Assembly: GCF_028453695.1 (NCBI RefSeq)
Contig: NC_135772.1
Span: forward strand, 14,818,001-14,882,000
Length of the DNA stretch: 64,000 nt
Direction of reading: 5' to 3'
Source: Augochlora pura
Lineage: Eukaryota > Arthropoda > Insecta > Hymenoptera > Halictidae
Every line of letters starts with the position of its first letter. Position 1 is the stretch's first letter. Below are positions 38,110-50,034 of the stretch, piece by piece. A model generated the notes under the pieces. The model saw nothing but the letters and a program-made list of their open reading frames with translations, ran no database searches and had not been told where the DNA came from. Both the position numbers and the translations under genes were made by a program.

Positions 38110-39254
38110 GCGCAGTTGGGCCACCTCGTCTACTCACGTGCCCATTATCTTGTTCATGAAGGTCGAAGGGCCGAAGAACGAAAAGAGGAAAAAGGAAGTA
38201 GCGTGTCAAGGAGCGATCGTTTCGGCAAGCCTTCTAGTATAAACGTTTGAAATTGGTCACGGACGCGAGGTACGCGCCGATCCGCGGACGCGCGCGTGCA
38301 GATCGTACACAGGATCCCATATAAACCCCGCTTTAAACCCTCTGAATAGCACGCGACGATCCAACTGACCCGGCCCAATCCGACAGCCATGCAAACAGTA
38401 ATCGTTCGTACGAACCAACGCTGGACACACGAGACAATATACGACAGCAGCAGAGCAACATCGGCGACTACGCGACAACTGCGATGCACCCGCATTCATC
38501 CAGAAACGGCGACAAACGCATATAGAAGAAGAAAAGAGACACGCGCCGCAATCCGACCGTGACAATGCAAAAACGTACTAGAAAAGAGAGAGAGAGAGCA
38601 CGAGCGAAAGAGGAAGAGAAAGAAAGGAAGAAAGAAAGAGAGCGAGAAAGGGAGAGAGAGAGAGTAAGAGAGTAAGAGAGAGAGAGAAAGAGTGAGTGAG
38701 AGAACCGAATGCGATCAGCCTCAACGAGGCGTAATGCCCCGAAAGAAGAACGTAGAGCGTCTCGGGATCTCCCTTCGAGTAAAACAAGAGCAACAGTAAC
38801 AACCGAACGAAATGAAACAAATAAAAGAATAATACTGTACAGAGAAAAAGGAAAGACGGTGTGGAAACTCGGTCTTTCTCCGATTAGTCTTCAGTGTACA
38901 TAGAGTAACGATATCACCAATAGATAATAATAATAATCATCCCGGCAAGCAATAATCACTGGTACAATTATTGCTCGTTCGTCCAATTCGTCGAAATAAT
39001 GTGGATAGGTAAACCATAAATACCCGTTTTAAGGAGCGACTAATAACGGCGTGCCGACGGCAATCACGATCACGACAGCGTCGACATGCGCGGACATGCG
39101 CCGACGACGCCGATCGGATAGAAAAGGTGGCTCGATATATTTTGCCGATATACCTTGTAACCAGTTCTCGAGAAACGTTATTTTTTCTATTTTCAAGACA
39201 AAGCGCTGCAGTGGCAGCGCCCCGCAACGATACATATACATAATATAAATATCA

Positions 39255-39300
39255 TTTACAGGCAGAGACGTACACGTCGAACGAATCGACGCCGGTTTTC
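39255..39300 (+). repeat. Duplicated stem-loop motif, copy 1
   Basis: It starts TTTACAGGCAGA, contains a 6-bp stem CGTCGA/TCGACG with a 5-base loop (39275-39291) and ends CCGGTTTTC. The same 5' and 3' flanking words frame copy 2 at 39434-39480, so the unit is a genuine duplication 179 bases apart. Confidence 0.8.
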
Positions 39301-39433
39301 ATTTCGCGCCACGCGCAACCACCGCCCGGGATCGGTCTGAGAACGATCTAGCACAGCGGAAACGATATAGATAGTAATGACTTAATTGCCTCACAATGCC
39401 ATACCTCGGTTTATTTTTAATAACATAAGCTCG

Positions 39434-39480
39434 TTTACAGGCAGATACGTCGAATCCACGGGATTCGACGACCGGTTTTC
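39434..39480 (+). repeat. Duplicated stem-loop motif, copy 2
   Basis: It starts TTTACAGGCAGA and ends CCGGTTTTC exactly as copy 1. The stem is longer here: CGTCGAATCC (39448-39457) pairs perfectly with GGATTCGACG (39461-39470) over a 3-base ACG loop. The shared CGTCGA/TCGACG core with different apical sequence suggests that pairing, not primary sequence, is kept in the stem. Confidence 0.8.
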
Positions 39481-42026
39481 CTTAACTACCTCAAACGCCG
39501 GGTACCGCGGCCCTCCCGTTCCGAGGGCACGGGACCGGCACCTTAAGACTTACGTAATTAGTTAAACGGTAACGCAGGTCTTCATTTATAACGAAACGTA
39601 TCGGGCAACATCCTTCGCGAAATTAGATATGTCCAATCAAATTGAATCCAATCGTAGACAACGCGGGGATTAGGGTCGCGGTGCACGGACACCAGGACTT
39701 TGTCGTCGACGATCCCTAATCTCTGCAAGACAAACACGCCCCGCAACCTCTAAACCCCCGCTCCACTCAATAACCGCAGCGATATGTAAAAAACAAAAGA
39801 AGAAGAAACAATGAAAACGAAACAAAGAAAAATGCAAAACGAAACGATGGATTAAAAAAAGAAAGGTATTTCTCACGACACACTAAACGGGACAAGCATT
39901 ACGAATCGAAGCGGCGAGTATCGTACTTCCGGCGATCGATCCACGATCGGGAAGCCGAGAACGCCTTCGAAAGCCAGACTCTTCGGGACGAAGAGTTGGA
40001 GCCACGTGGAAGAGGAGAAAAAAAGAAACACGATATCGTTGGCCCACGAAACCGCCGGGGCAACGCAGAGACTGATATAACCGAATTCTCTCAATGAAGC
40101 CATGAAGGAAAAAAACGTAATCGGGAATAAAAAAATAACCGCGCCACACAGAACCGAAAACTGCAGAGAGTGTAAACGGGATGATGAACGAAAGCGAAAA
40201 AGAGAGAAAGGAAGAGAGAGAGAAAGAAAGACAGAGATCGGACGACAGAGGATACGCGAAGCACCGATAAAAACCGATTCACATAATCCAAAAGCCGGAA
40301 AATGTAATAATAAATGCGTACGCGCGACGTACGACGGGAAACGTAATAATTGAGAAAACAATACCGATCTCGCGCGGGGGTGAGACGTTTGCTAAACCCT
40401 CGCGGCGCTCGGGTCCATAGTTTTTAGAGAGAAATCTCGCCTGCTTCGTAATAAAAAAAAGCGATTCGCATGGCGTGCAAACGAAACCACAAACGAGTGC
40501 GTGTGTTTGAGAAAGAAAGAAGAGAGAAAGAGAGAGAGAAAGAGGGGGAGAGAACGAACGAGAGGGAACCTGAGTGTGAGTAGAGAGTGAAAGAAAGCGT
40601 GATAGAGAAAACATTTCGAATCAAAGGAGACCCCCCACGATGAAATGGAGACGATTGTGTGAACGGGAAGGAGTTTTCTTTCGATAGGTGGTCAACGAGC
40701 GAGGTGGTAGAAAGAAAGGGCAAGAGAGAACGAAGAAACGGAATGAGTGATTTTTTTCGAAGAGCACACGAAACGAAAGCAACAATACAGAATGGATAAT
40801 AGTCTAAATAACCGAAGAAACGAAACCAACGCAAATGCAAAAACAAAAAAAAACGTTAACGGTAAAACATATTTAAAAAGACAAAAAAACACCGGACAAA
40901 AGCAACAGAAAAAAAAAGAGACACAAAAGAGCGAAACTTCATGGAATCACTGGAGATTCGTTATTCGACTTTCTGATTTTTCGCAGATTTTCGCGCGGGA
41001 CTACAGGTGCGTCCCCTCCGAGATCCCATCCCGCCCCCCGTAACCACCGCTAAAATGCAAAATGAGATAAACGATAAGAAACCACCACCTTCCAACCCCT
41101 CGGTAAATCCTTCCCAATGAAACGACAGGAAATAAGGTTTGCTTCCAGAGAAAGAGTAAAAATAATTACTAATAATAATTAATAATAATAATCCATACAC
41201 GCGTTATCGAAACCTAATAAAATAAAAAAAACTATAAACTACCTAACAATAATTATTAAACGATAAAAGGGTTAAGAGTATTGATTAATTGAATTATACC
41301 TAACGATTAATTAAAAAGGTAATTAATTACTAATAAACACACATATAACGATAATACGATTAATGATATATAGTATAAAAACGGTACGAGAACGATCCGG
41401 TAAAAGATAAAAAAGAACATGACGGCTAACAAATAATCCACCGAGACGAAGCGATATCCGGCCTAGATGGGGGAAATCGGTTTTGCCCGAGCGTTTGCGG
41501 TACGGGGCGGCGCCGATCTCGAGCGTGACGTTCGATCTTTCCTCCGAGAAACGGTCGCGCTCGGGCTCCCTCTTTCGAAAGTTCACGGTTATTTCGACTC
41601 AGGGGCTAAACGAAGGCCAATCCAACGCGACGTCCGCGCCGACGCCGACGTCGCGACGCGTTTACCGTACGTCGGATTCCCTCTCGTCGAGGTGGTCGTT
41701 TCTTACCCATCATTTATACGCTAGTTTGTAACATGAGACTTAAGTATAATGAACAGAGAAAAATGAGAGAGAAAGAGAGATGAAAGGAGAAAGAGAGAAA
41801 TACACACTACGCGATATACACACGGGGATTCACGCCCACACAGCATACAAACCCACTAATGATACATAATGATATAATTATATTATTGATATAACTTACG
41901 ATTATGAACTATCCTAGTGGTATTATATGACGACATAGTTGATTGATCTGTTTAATATTGAATGTCTGTAGATCACAGAGCGTTTGGAACTCTCTATGCT
42001 ACACACGCAACGACCCAGCTTTGCTA

Positions 42027-42133
42027 CCCCTTACCAGACCCCCACCCCCCACCCCCCTCGATAATCCATCCAGCCCTCTAAAAAATCCTCCTCGATGTTC
42101 CTCCATAACCCCACCACCCCACCCCCCAACGCC
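42027..42133 (+). repeat. C-rich block 1
   Basis: The + strand has repeated CCCCACC-like runs, such as the stretch at 42039-42058, and almost no G. Similar blocks recur at 46632, 47020, 47286 and 47868. Confidence 0.6.
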
Positions 42134-42676
42134 ATGCAAATCATCACTATCTACATACAAATGTAAAAAATGAAGAAAAATATATGAAAACCGCGTATCA
42201 CTTGAAACAATCGTCGACTGAATTGTATAAGTTTGTACAGTGAAATTGCGCTCGATTGGACGCCACCATGGGAATCAATTGAACCGCTAAATTCTTCGGA
42301 ACCTCGTGATAAAAAAAACCGTAACATTGAATTGGATGATTCGACATTGAAATTTTTGGATCCGCACGCGAACGAATAATTACTCGTCCATGAAATTTGA
42401 GGACAAGGAAGCCTGGAAGCTGCCAATTGCGCGTACGAGGACTCCCGGATCGTTCGATCGTACGCGAACGTGAAAAGAAAAGGAAAAAAATGAGAAAAGA
42501 AAAACATATGCTCGAACCCTTCGAGGCCGCCACGGGAAGGATTCAATGTGACAGAAAATTCGTCTTCAATTGATCTCGCTGAGGGCGCGAATGTTTCATG
42601 GCAGGATGCGCAGAAGGCACACACAACTTGCTCTGTTTTACAACCGGATTTCAGTTTCGCAGACCTTTCTCAACCG

Positions 42677-42700
42677 GCCGCGGCGCGCGAGCGCCGCGGC
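42677..42700 (+). other. Perfect 10-bp GC hairpin with a GNRA-type tetraloop
   Basis: GCCGCGGCGC (42677-42686) pairs with GCGCCGCGGC (42691-42700) around the loop GCGA. A GNRA loop on an all-GC stem is exceptionally stable as RNA. It would be a rigid landmark in the inferred UTR. Confidence 0.8.
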
Positions 42701-43091
42701 ACCTCCATGCCCAAGCAAACACTTACTCGAGGACAACTGGTTTTAAGTTTCGAATCGAACTGGACGACGCAAATAGCACACGAACGCAATAGCAACTGAG
42801 GGCGGCAAGCAACGCACGCGTGCCGCCCGCCCACCCCGATAGCCTTCGGATAGAGCACATCCACGTGGAAATATCATGGACTCAGCGGCTGAACGAGCCG
42901 GAACGGACCGCAGCTAGTATAATTAAATAGAATCATTTAAATCAGGTGAAAATCAGAAGGACGCGGAATGCAGAAGAACGCGAAGAGGCCTAGAATGGAA
43001 AAGCGATTCCGCGAGAAACTCCTCCAAGCCCTCTGCCTCTGTTTTGTAGAAACACGCCTGCCAGAGCGACGTCCATCGAGAAGAGTCGCGA

Positions 43092-43148
43092 GTCGATCGA
43101 TCACGGTCCCAAGACCGTCTCGAGACGGTTCTCGTCTTCTCGATCGAC
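43092..43148 (+). other. Nested palindromes forming a two-level stem
   Basis: The outer arms GTCGATCGA (43092-43100) and TCGATCGAC (43140-43148) are exact complements. Inside lies a 16-base perfect palindrome ACCGTCTCGAGACGGT (43114-43129), which folds as a 6-bp hairpin with a TCGA loop. A further 12-base palindrome GTCTCGCGAGAC occurs at 43834-43845. Confidence 0.7.
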
Positions 43149-44940
43149 GTCTCCCACCGATAAGATTGTTGAGTTTACGTTTTTTCTAGCGAGTAAATTC
43201 TTTGCTCAGGCGACCGAGCTGTCGGACGCGTTCATCGCGGACTCGCGACCGACTCTAGCGGCCTCGCCCGATTAGGGGTGGTCCGCGGAGTCGGTCGTGT
43301 CCCGTGGTAACGCGACCGGTCTCGCGGCCGCCACGATTCTTTGTACATTCACCGGTATGTTAGCATTTCGATGATCGGACGTGTTTTTTCTTATTGACGC
43401 TGTTTTATTGCTAGTAAGACTCAGCCGTTTGTCGAGCTTCCGCTCCGCACGCGCCTGAATGTAGCACGCTCGGCGACTCGCCGCGACCAGCCTCGGTAAT
43501 GTATGTGATAAAATGGTTACGTTCTGCTGTTTGTCTCGATTGATTATTTCGTCTGTTGTCTCGTTGAACCGATACGAAGGCGAGGCTGGGTCCGCGGGCC
43601 ACGGGTCCGCTCGAGAGACGTCCACATTCTGTCAAATGTCGATGTCGACGTTCAGGGAACGGGGAGCGGTCGCTACCGACACGACGCTGATCCCCGCTTG
43701 GAGACGATCCAGCTGGATGTTATTACGTAGATTTTTACCGTTATCAGAGGGTGACACGGACAGTTCAGGGATGACGACGAGATATATCGAAGTTAGGGAC
43801 CTCTAGGAGCCGCGCTACGTTATACGTGGAACCGTCTCGCGAGACACGTCGCGATCGTTCGCGCTTCGCCGGCCGTCGCGACGTGCCGGCAACCGCCGCC
43901 GATCGTTGTTAATTGATTCGATACAAACGAGCGACACTTTGGCCACGGTAACGAGAGACTTTCGATCACGAGCGATCGTAGAGCGCGCGTCGAAGCCGCG
44001 CTCCATATTCTAGACCGATCGAAGGGTTCCTGTCGGTTCTATGTGCTTCCGCACTTGTGAGCAATGTTTCCCTCTCCGACGAAATTCTGTCAAGTTCAAA
44101 GGACGAATGAAACACACTTACACACGGACACCCCGCGTGTCCCGGTACACACACGCGATTACACGCAGACTCTTCTCGTTATGAACCCGGTGCTCGAAGT
44201 CCATGTTAGGAACGGCCTGTTCCTGCTATCCAGCGCAGACCACGCCTACGACTACGGTTCCTTCGTTTCCAGAAAAATAATGCCACCCGTCCAAAGATCG
44301 TTGAAACCGAAGACATGTTATCCAGTACAGCCGCCGACCGACGTCGATACTCCGTCGTGTCGCACGAACTTGGATTCACGATATTCGAAATTATCACACA
44401 AATATACTTTCACAACTCTTTCGGCAAGTTACCGCAATAGTTGCTTTAAACGAACTTTCAATCCAACGGTCTTTGGACGACGATATTTCGGATTTGCCCG
44501 CGAAACTCCATAGCGAAAAGACCCCCGATCCAGAGCGGGTCTATGTATTTGTTCGGCCACCGGTTTTCAGTTCGGAAAAACAATAAAACACGCCGTTGTC
44601 TCCGGTTGGATCGCGGACGCAGGCCGTACCACATGAGACTTGAAGCACAAACAACCCCAGACGAAGGTTGAGTTCGCCCCTGGGTAATGTCAGGCGAGCG
44701 TCGGGCCGGCTCTCAATTTTGAAATAGCCATTTCGACGAAAAGCGAAAAAAGTGAACAGACCCCCAAAACCCGACGCAATAGAGGAAGGCAACCGGATCA
44801 AAATACCGCCACACGAATCAACAGTTTCTCGCGCGGGGCCCGGCCGCGGCTGCCGACAGATATTTCTGCTTTAGGGGAATAATGAAGAAAATTAAGGTTA
44901 TCCTTGACCTCCCTATATTCCCGTCCCACGTCCTACTCCG

Positions 44941-44970
44941 GCACCCCCGGGCGATCACGGTCCGGGGTGC
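44941..44970 (+). other. GC-rich hairpin with one bulge
   Basis: GCACCCCCGG (44941-44950) pairs with CCGGGGTGC (44962-44970), nine pairs with one extra C, across an 11-base loop. Confidence 0.6.
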
Positions 44971-46631
44971 TACACGTGAGCCGCGTACTCCCCCCAGAGG
45001 ATATCCAGATAATTTTATTAGGTGCGGCAGCCCGCTAGTTTAAGGGACGGGTGCATAATGCTCGCTCTTCGGGCCCGCGAAAAAATCGCCAGGTGAGCCG
45101 CGGCCACGTGAGCGCGTGGAAGCGGGTCCCGCGCCCAATCTCACTCACAGCACACACTGGGCCGACTCGTCCGATAGAATGTGCCTTCAGTGTTGATTTT
45201 ATACGAAAAAAATACTAAAATTATACAAAGGGGCCCGACATAGACCGAACGCCCACCCAAAGCCTGACTGGCGCTCGCCCGATACCCGTTTTTCATCCTG
45301 CACCGGTCTGAATCATACATTTACAGGAACAGGCACAACCGCACACAGCAATACGCTCCGGAAGACGTTGCAAGCGAAACCCGCGTCTCGCGCCGCGTTC
45401 CTACCTATATCGACGACCCGATCAGAAATCTCTCCAAATTCGAGGATCACGCTCGCGCCAACGATCGAACAACGATACTCACGAATCGAAGAAACTGCCT
45501 GGCGTTGCGAGATCCTGTGCCGGCCGAGTGCTCGAGAACGTCGCGTCGCCTCTTTCCACGTTTCAGTGATTTAGAATCATACTCGCGTCTGGGACCATGT
45601 TTACAAAAAAAAAAAAAGTAAGAAGAAACGTTACGTATTCCTGTAGCATTAAATTAAAAAAAAATCGTTCACGTGAGCGTAGAACGCGTTTAGGACTTTG
45701 TATATTGCTCGCCGTTGAAACAACGCAAAAAAAAGAACCGATCCTCCATACGTGTTATTTTGTATTTTTTTATTGAAAAGATATCGGTTACCCGTGGAGG
45801 ATTCACGAGTCTGAGGCGAAAGGCGTTCTCGGCGGTGCCGAGGTCGCGGAGCGCAAACTGTGTCGGCGCGGTCGAGAATGCGGCGCGGGGCGGCGGATGT
45901 CCTCCGGGACCTTCGTCGCCTCTATCCGCGCGTCCGCGCCGGTGATCTTGCGTCCGAGACTCGAATCCGAGCCGACAAACCAGAAACTTGGCGCATCGAT
46001 CACGTACGAACGCGGAGAGAGACGCTGGCAGGAAACGCGTCTTTCGGAGTCAATCCGGAATAATTCGAAAAGAAAAGAGACACCCTGCCGCACTTATACG
46101 CGGAACGATACACGCACACGAACAAGTGGTAACGTGCGCAGGGAGTATTTGAAAGCGTACAAGCACTCTGACACAGTCACACGTACACGCACACACACGT
46201 ACACGCTCTAAATCTATCCAACCACACCCCAAAAATGTAATTTTGGTTGATGCAAGGAGTTCGGAACGCTGCTATGCACCGATAACACACACGTATATTG
46301 ATTAAATGCAATTACTATGCGATAAGTATACTTACATAATATATATGTGTACTATGGTCTCTCCCACTTTCCAGTCAGAAAATCCCAAGCCGTCGCGCGC
46401 GGATCGTGCGGGCAACCGTTGACCCGCGAACGCACGCACGACCACGGATCGACGATCCATCATCAACGGCGATCATAAAAAAGCGATGATCCGTTGGCCG
46501 TGTCGAGACGCGATCGGCAGCATCGTTCGCGATCGCTCGCCAACTAACCCGGATCGGCGTGCGACGTCACCCACACTCTCCAACAACCCTGGGATTCCCG
46601 ACATGCCACCGATCTACCAATTCCCCGAGAT

Positions 46632-46690
46632 CCTCCCACCCCACCCCCCACCCCCTCGGTCCCACACAAGCCCCCCAAGAAAAAGCCCCC
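46632..46690 (+). repeat. C-rich block 2
   Basis: CCCACC and CCCCC words are repeated on the + strand, resembling the block at 42027 in composition but not as an exact copy. Confidence 0.55.
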
Positions 46691-47019
46691 AAACGTCCCT
46701 GGCCCACCAAAATACAAGCATAGAATTTAACCACATTAACTATGAATGACAAGAAGCTACGTAAGAAGCTAACTAACTAAATAACTACAATTAAACTTAC
46801 TTAATTATTAACAATTAAACAAGCAGTAAAGCAGTATAAACAGTAAATGCCCAGTAATCATTGAATTGTGTGTCGACAACTACATACTAACTACCTACCG
46901 TATATCGAAGTAATAGCCGTATGTAAAACGAAAGAAAAAAAACTTGTATTCTACCAGTTGTATCAGCCAGTCCAGTTCTAATAAGCAAACGATTAAAAGT
47001 AACCCAACGCCCGGTTTTA

Positions 47020-47308
47020 ATGATCCCCCCATTCCCCTCCGCCGACTCTACCGCCCCGTCAACCACCGCCCCGGTACCCCGACCACCCCCGAGCCCCTTC
47101 TGTATCCCTCTTACACCCTTCACTGGATCATCCAATTACTTAACTCGTTCCTCCGATAATTGTCCCGACCTAATTACCAATCTATCCGTCTCCTTCGACG
47201 TAAGTAACCCGCAGAATGTACCCGACGTCCCCTCCGCCATTCTCCTCCCACCGAAGCACCCTATCCCAACGACATTCCGCCACGTCCCCCCCCCCCCCCT
47301 GCCCCCCC
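47020..47308 (+). repeat. C-rich block 3, ending in long C runs
   Basis: C-rich + strand sequence at 47020-47110 is followed by a 14-base C run (47286-47299) and a 7-base C run (47302-47308). Confidence 0.55.
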
Positions 47309-47867
47309 AGTCCCGACAGCCTCGTACACCTCCTCCGGTAATCCACAGAGTAAAATACCGCGCAGTATAACCCAGCCAGTATAAACACAAAATGATCCGC
47401 CGGATAAAAAAAACATGATATTTACCATTAGTGTTTTTTCGTAGACAGACGTAATAAAGAAATGGAAAAACAATGGACTTCGTTTACGATTATACGCACA
47501 CGTGTGGGGAGACCATGTAACTTTAGCTCCGCCGCTCATCGAGCCGTCCGCGCGGCGCGATCGGATGGCGCGCGTACGGGAGGATCGAGCGGGTCGCGTC
47601 CCGATCCGGCCCAGGGACCGGGGAGGATCGGCGCGATCGTCGTCGTCGAGCAGGCGATCGATCCGTCGAATAGAAACGGTCCCGCGATCGGGGCGCAACG
47701 GACGCGCGTTGTCCCCCGTCCGCGGCCACGCGCGAATCGCGAGCGCGGACGCGCGACTCGTCCCGAGACAACACAGCTGATATTAGCAGCTAGCGCCCTT
47801 TTCGATTCCCCAATTAACCAGTGTCCCTCGACATCCCTCTTCTCCACTCCCTCTATACTCCAACCGT

Positions 47868-48010
47868 ACCACCACCACCACCACCACCACCTCCGCCACC
47901 ACCCCCGACCCCTAACTAACACACTATCGGCCCTCAAGCCCAATACCCCTAACTCGATACGAGATTCATGAAGACACCAAGCCACCAACCCCAACCACCC
48001 CCCGCCCCTA
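47868..48010 (+). repeat. (ACC)n microsatellite and C-rich block 4
   Basis: ACC triplets run from 47868 to about 47891 and continue as C-rich sequence with CCACC and CCCC words to about 48010. Confidence 0.65.
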
Positions 48011-48549
48011 TATGCCTCCGCAACCCTCGATTCCCTACGTGTTGTATTATCCGTTATTTTCGATATAATATTATATATAGTATACTAATGATATTTAATG
48101 ATAATACGACGACGATAAGGTATGGGAGACGTTTGGTCACACACAGAAAAAATTTTAAAAATGTAGGACACTACACGGATTACGTCATTCTCACACGACT
48201 ATTCCGATCGACACAGCGACGAAAAACAAACTCGTATTATTCGGTTACAGAGATACACCACAGGGAAATACGTTGCATTACACGTCTATAATACGATACG
48301 TATACGTACATACATGTAATACAGAATACACGATGGATGCTACTATTAATACAGCGACACACCAGGTGGAGATCGAGACACGCACACACTGGACCATATG
48401 AAACCGTATGAACCACGTACACGATACGACACAACGAGGAGCACACTCGCAACACAATCTGTACACACGCAACCGAACACGATATACATGTATACGGCGC
48501 GTACATGATACATGAGAAACATACGTACACACGCGACTACGGCCACAGA

Positions 48550-48575
48550 GACACACACACATACACACACACACA
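48550..48575. repeat. (AC)n microsatellite
   Basis: An AC run with one AT interruption, at the end of an ACACG-rich stretch that starts near 48250. Confidence 0.85.
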
Positions 48576-50002
48576 GATCTACAGATACCAGCTGAAATAA
48601 ACAGACGTAACAGGATACAAAAACTATGCAAAACAAAATAAAATACTAACAAACGTAAGAAAAAATTGAATCACAAGAAAACAAACACTAGTTGCCGTGC
48701 AGTTTGTGAACAAAATAAAGTAAAAAAAAACATGCAGTAATGATAACCACCGACCTACCCGCGGGTCCGCTTCGTTCTTGCCCCGCGAGACTGAGCCGCG
48801 CGTTCTCGTGGACGCGAGACGCGACATGATCCCATGAAAAGAAAAGAAAACAAGAAAACAAGAAAACAAAGCGCAAAGAACAGGCGGTCCGGGGATCCCT
48901 CCTGGTTTCACCTGGTGGAACCGATTCGCTGACGAGGTACCGTCCGCACCGCTTACTAACTAACCTTCGTGGCGTCCCTCCTGAACGTCACGCGAACCGA
49001 TCCCAAACGGTTTGGTCCCGTTCGACGAGACGCGATAGAAACGAGAGACGATTACGCGGCGCGCGGCTCAAGCTCCGCGATCGGGGCCGAAATCTGCCTC
49101 AAGCGTAGCTAAACGTTTTTGTACAGAATTTAAACGATGAATGCATAAACTGGATATAAAATCTTGAGTTACAGAGCAGCACTATACATACCACACAGAT
49201 GATGTATATATTTTTACGTTACAGAATATGCCTGCGCTACAGTCAGGCGCCATAAGACTGGTTCTCATTTCCCACGAATACAATGCGTATATACATGCCA
49301 CATAAACTTTAACCGAAGATGAACAATGATGAAAAAAAAAAAAAATGAAATGAATCGTGAATGAACAAATGACCGAATATATTGTAATGATAAAACTTAA
49401 TGATATTTGTATACAGTGTGTATGCCCGAGACACGGGTATCGCAACACGGGGGTTCAAACATAACACGCCATGGTCAAACGAGACTGGGGCTGCCCGCTC
49501 GCAACGACGCGGATTTTATCGGTCAGGGAACCGAGTGGTCCGAGAGGCCGATTCCGCGAGCGCCGACCATCGAGCGCACGTGAAAACGAGAGAGAGAGAG
49601 AGATCATTGTCCCTTCGTCTTTCATGGACCGAAGGTTTCCACGCGTGAGAAGTCGGATGAGTAGCGGTAGGAGAACGATGGTTCGCGCGCGCGCGCGGAA
49701 TCGGTTCGCCTCTCGTGCCGATCTGAAAATGGGTAGGGACGCCGTCACGGCAGAAAACCGAAGGTGAACTGAATTGGCTAAACGAATTCGCGATAATGTA
49801 ACTAGACCCGTAACGTTTTAAACACCATGAAAATTAACATCCTGAGTTTCGCATTAGGCCGTTATACCCACCGAGCTCCATTGAAAACTCGTGTACCAAA
49901 AACGAAATTGGGAAACGATTCAAAATCGAAAAATCGATCACGAACAAAATGAGAACACAGACCGAACGACAGACCGAGAAATTTGAGGATGTTTTCGAGA
50001 TG

Positions 50003-50034
<32 letters not shown>

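Larger units (their letters stand above)
27066..42000 (+). other. pros: Inferred distal 3' UTR, part A: GA- and A-rich with scattered stem-loops
   Basis: The sequence is dominated by purine-rich + strand DNA, with GA tracts near 30181, 30743, 30873, 32790, 33885, 34277-34425, 36625, 37498, 38587-38700, 40201, 40521 and 41764. CA-rich patches lie at 30353-30370 and 35980-36150. Defined structures include a G-rich motif at 27386-27416, hairpins at 30336-30352, 35081-35120 and 38093-38109, and duplicated stem-loops at 39255-39480. AT-rich islands occur at 37560-38040 and 41150-41400. No protein-like reading frame was found. Confidence 0.55.
42001..49000 (+). other. pros: Inferred distal 3' UTR, part B: C-rich blocks and GC hairpins
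   Basis: This part differs from its flanks by having C-rich + strand blocks at 42027-42133, 46632-46690, 47020-47110, 47286-47308 and 47868-48010, and by containing the strongest GC hairpins of the region (42677-42700, 43092-43148, 44941-44970). GA tracts are nearly absent. An ACACG-rich stretch runs through 48250-48575. Frames are short or low-complexity. Confidence 0.5.

Noticed and set aside
39486..39493. let-7-type 8-mer target site CTACCTCA in the inferred UTR.
   Set aside because: One such 8-mer in 34 kb is about what chance gives; no supporting pairing or conservation can be seen here.
42233..42260. TACAGTGAAATT, considered as another pogo-type terminus.
   Set aside because: No matching inverted end with TA was found within several hundred bases.
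48250..48650. Minus-strand Cys/Val/Tyr-rich frames of about 100 codons.
   Set aside because: They are reversed ACAC and ACACG repeats.
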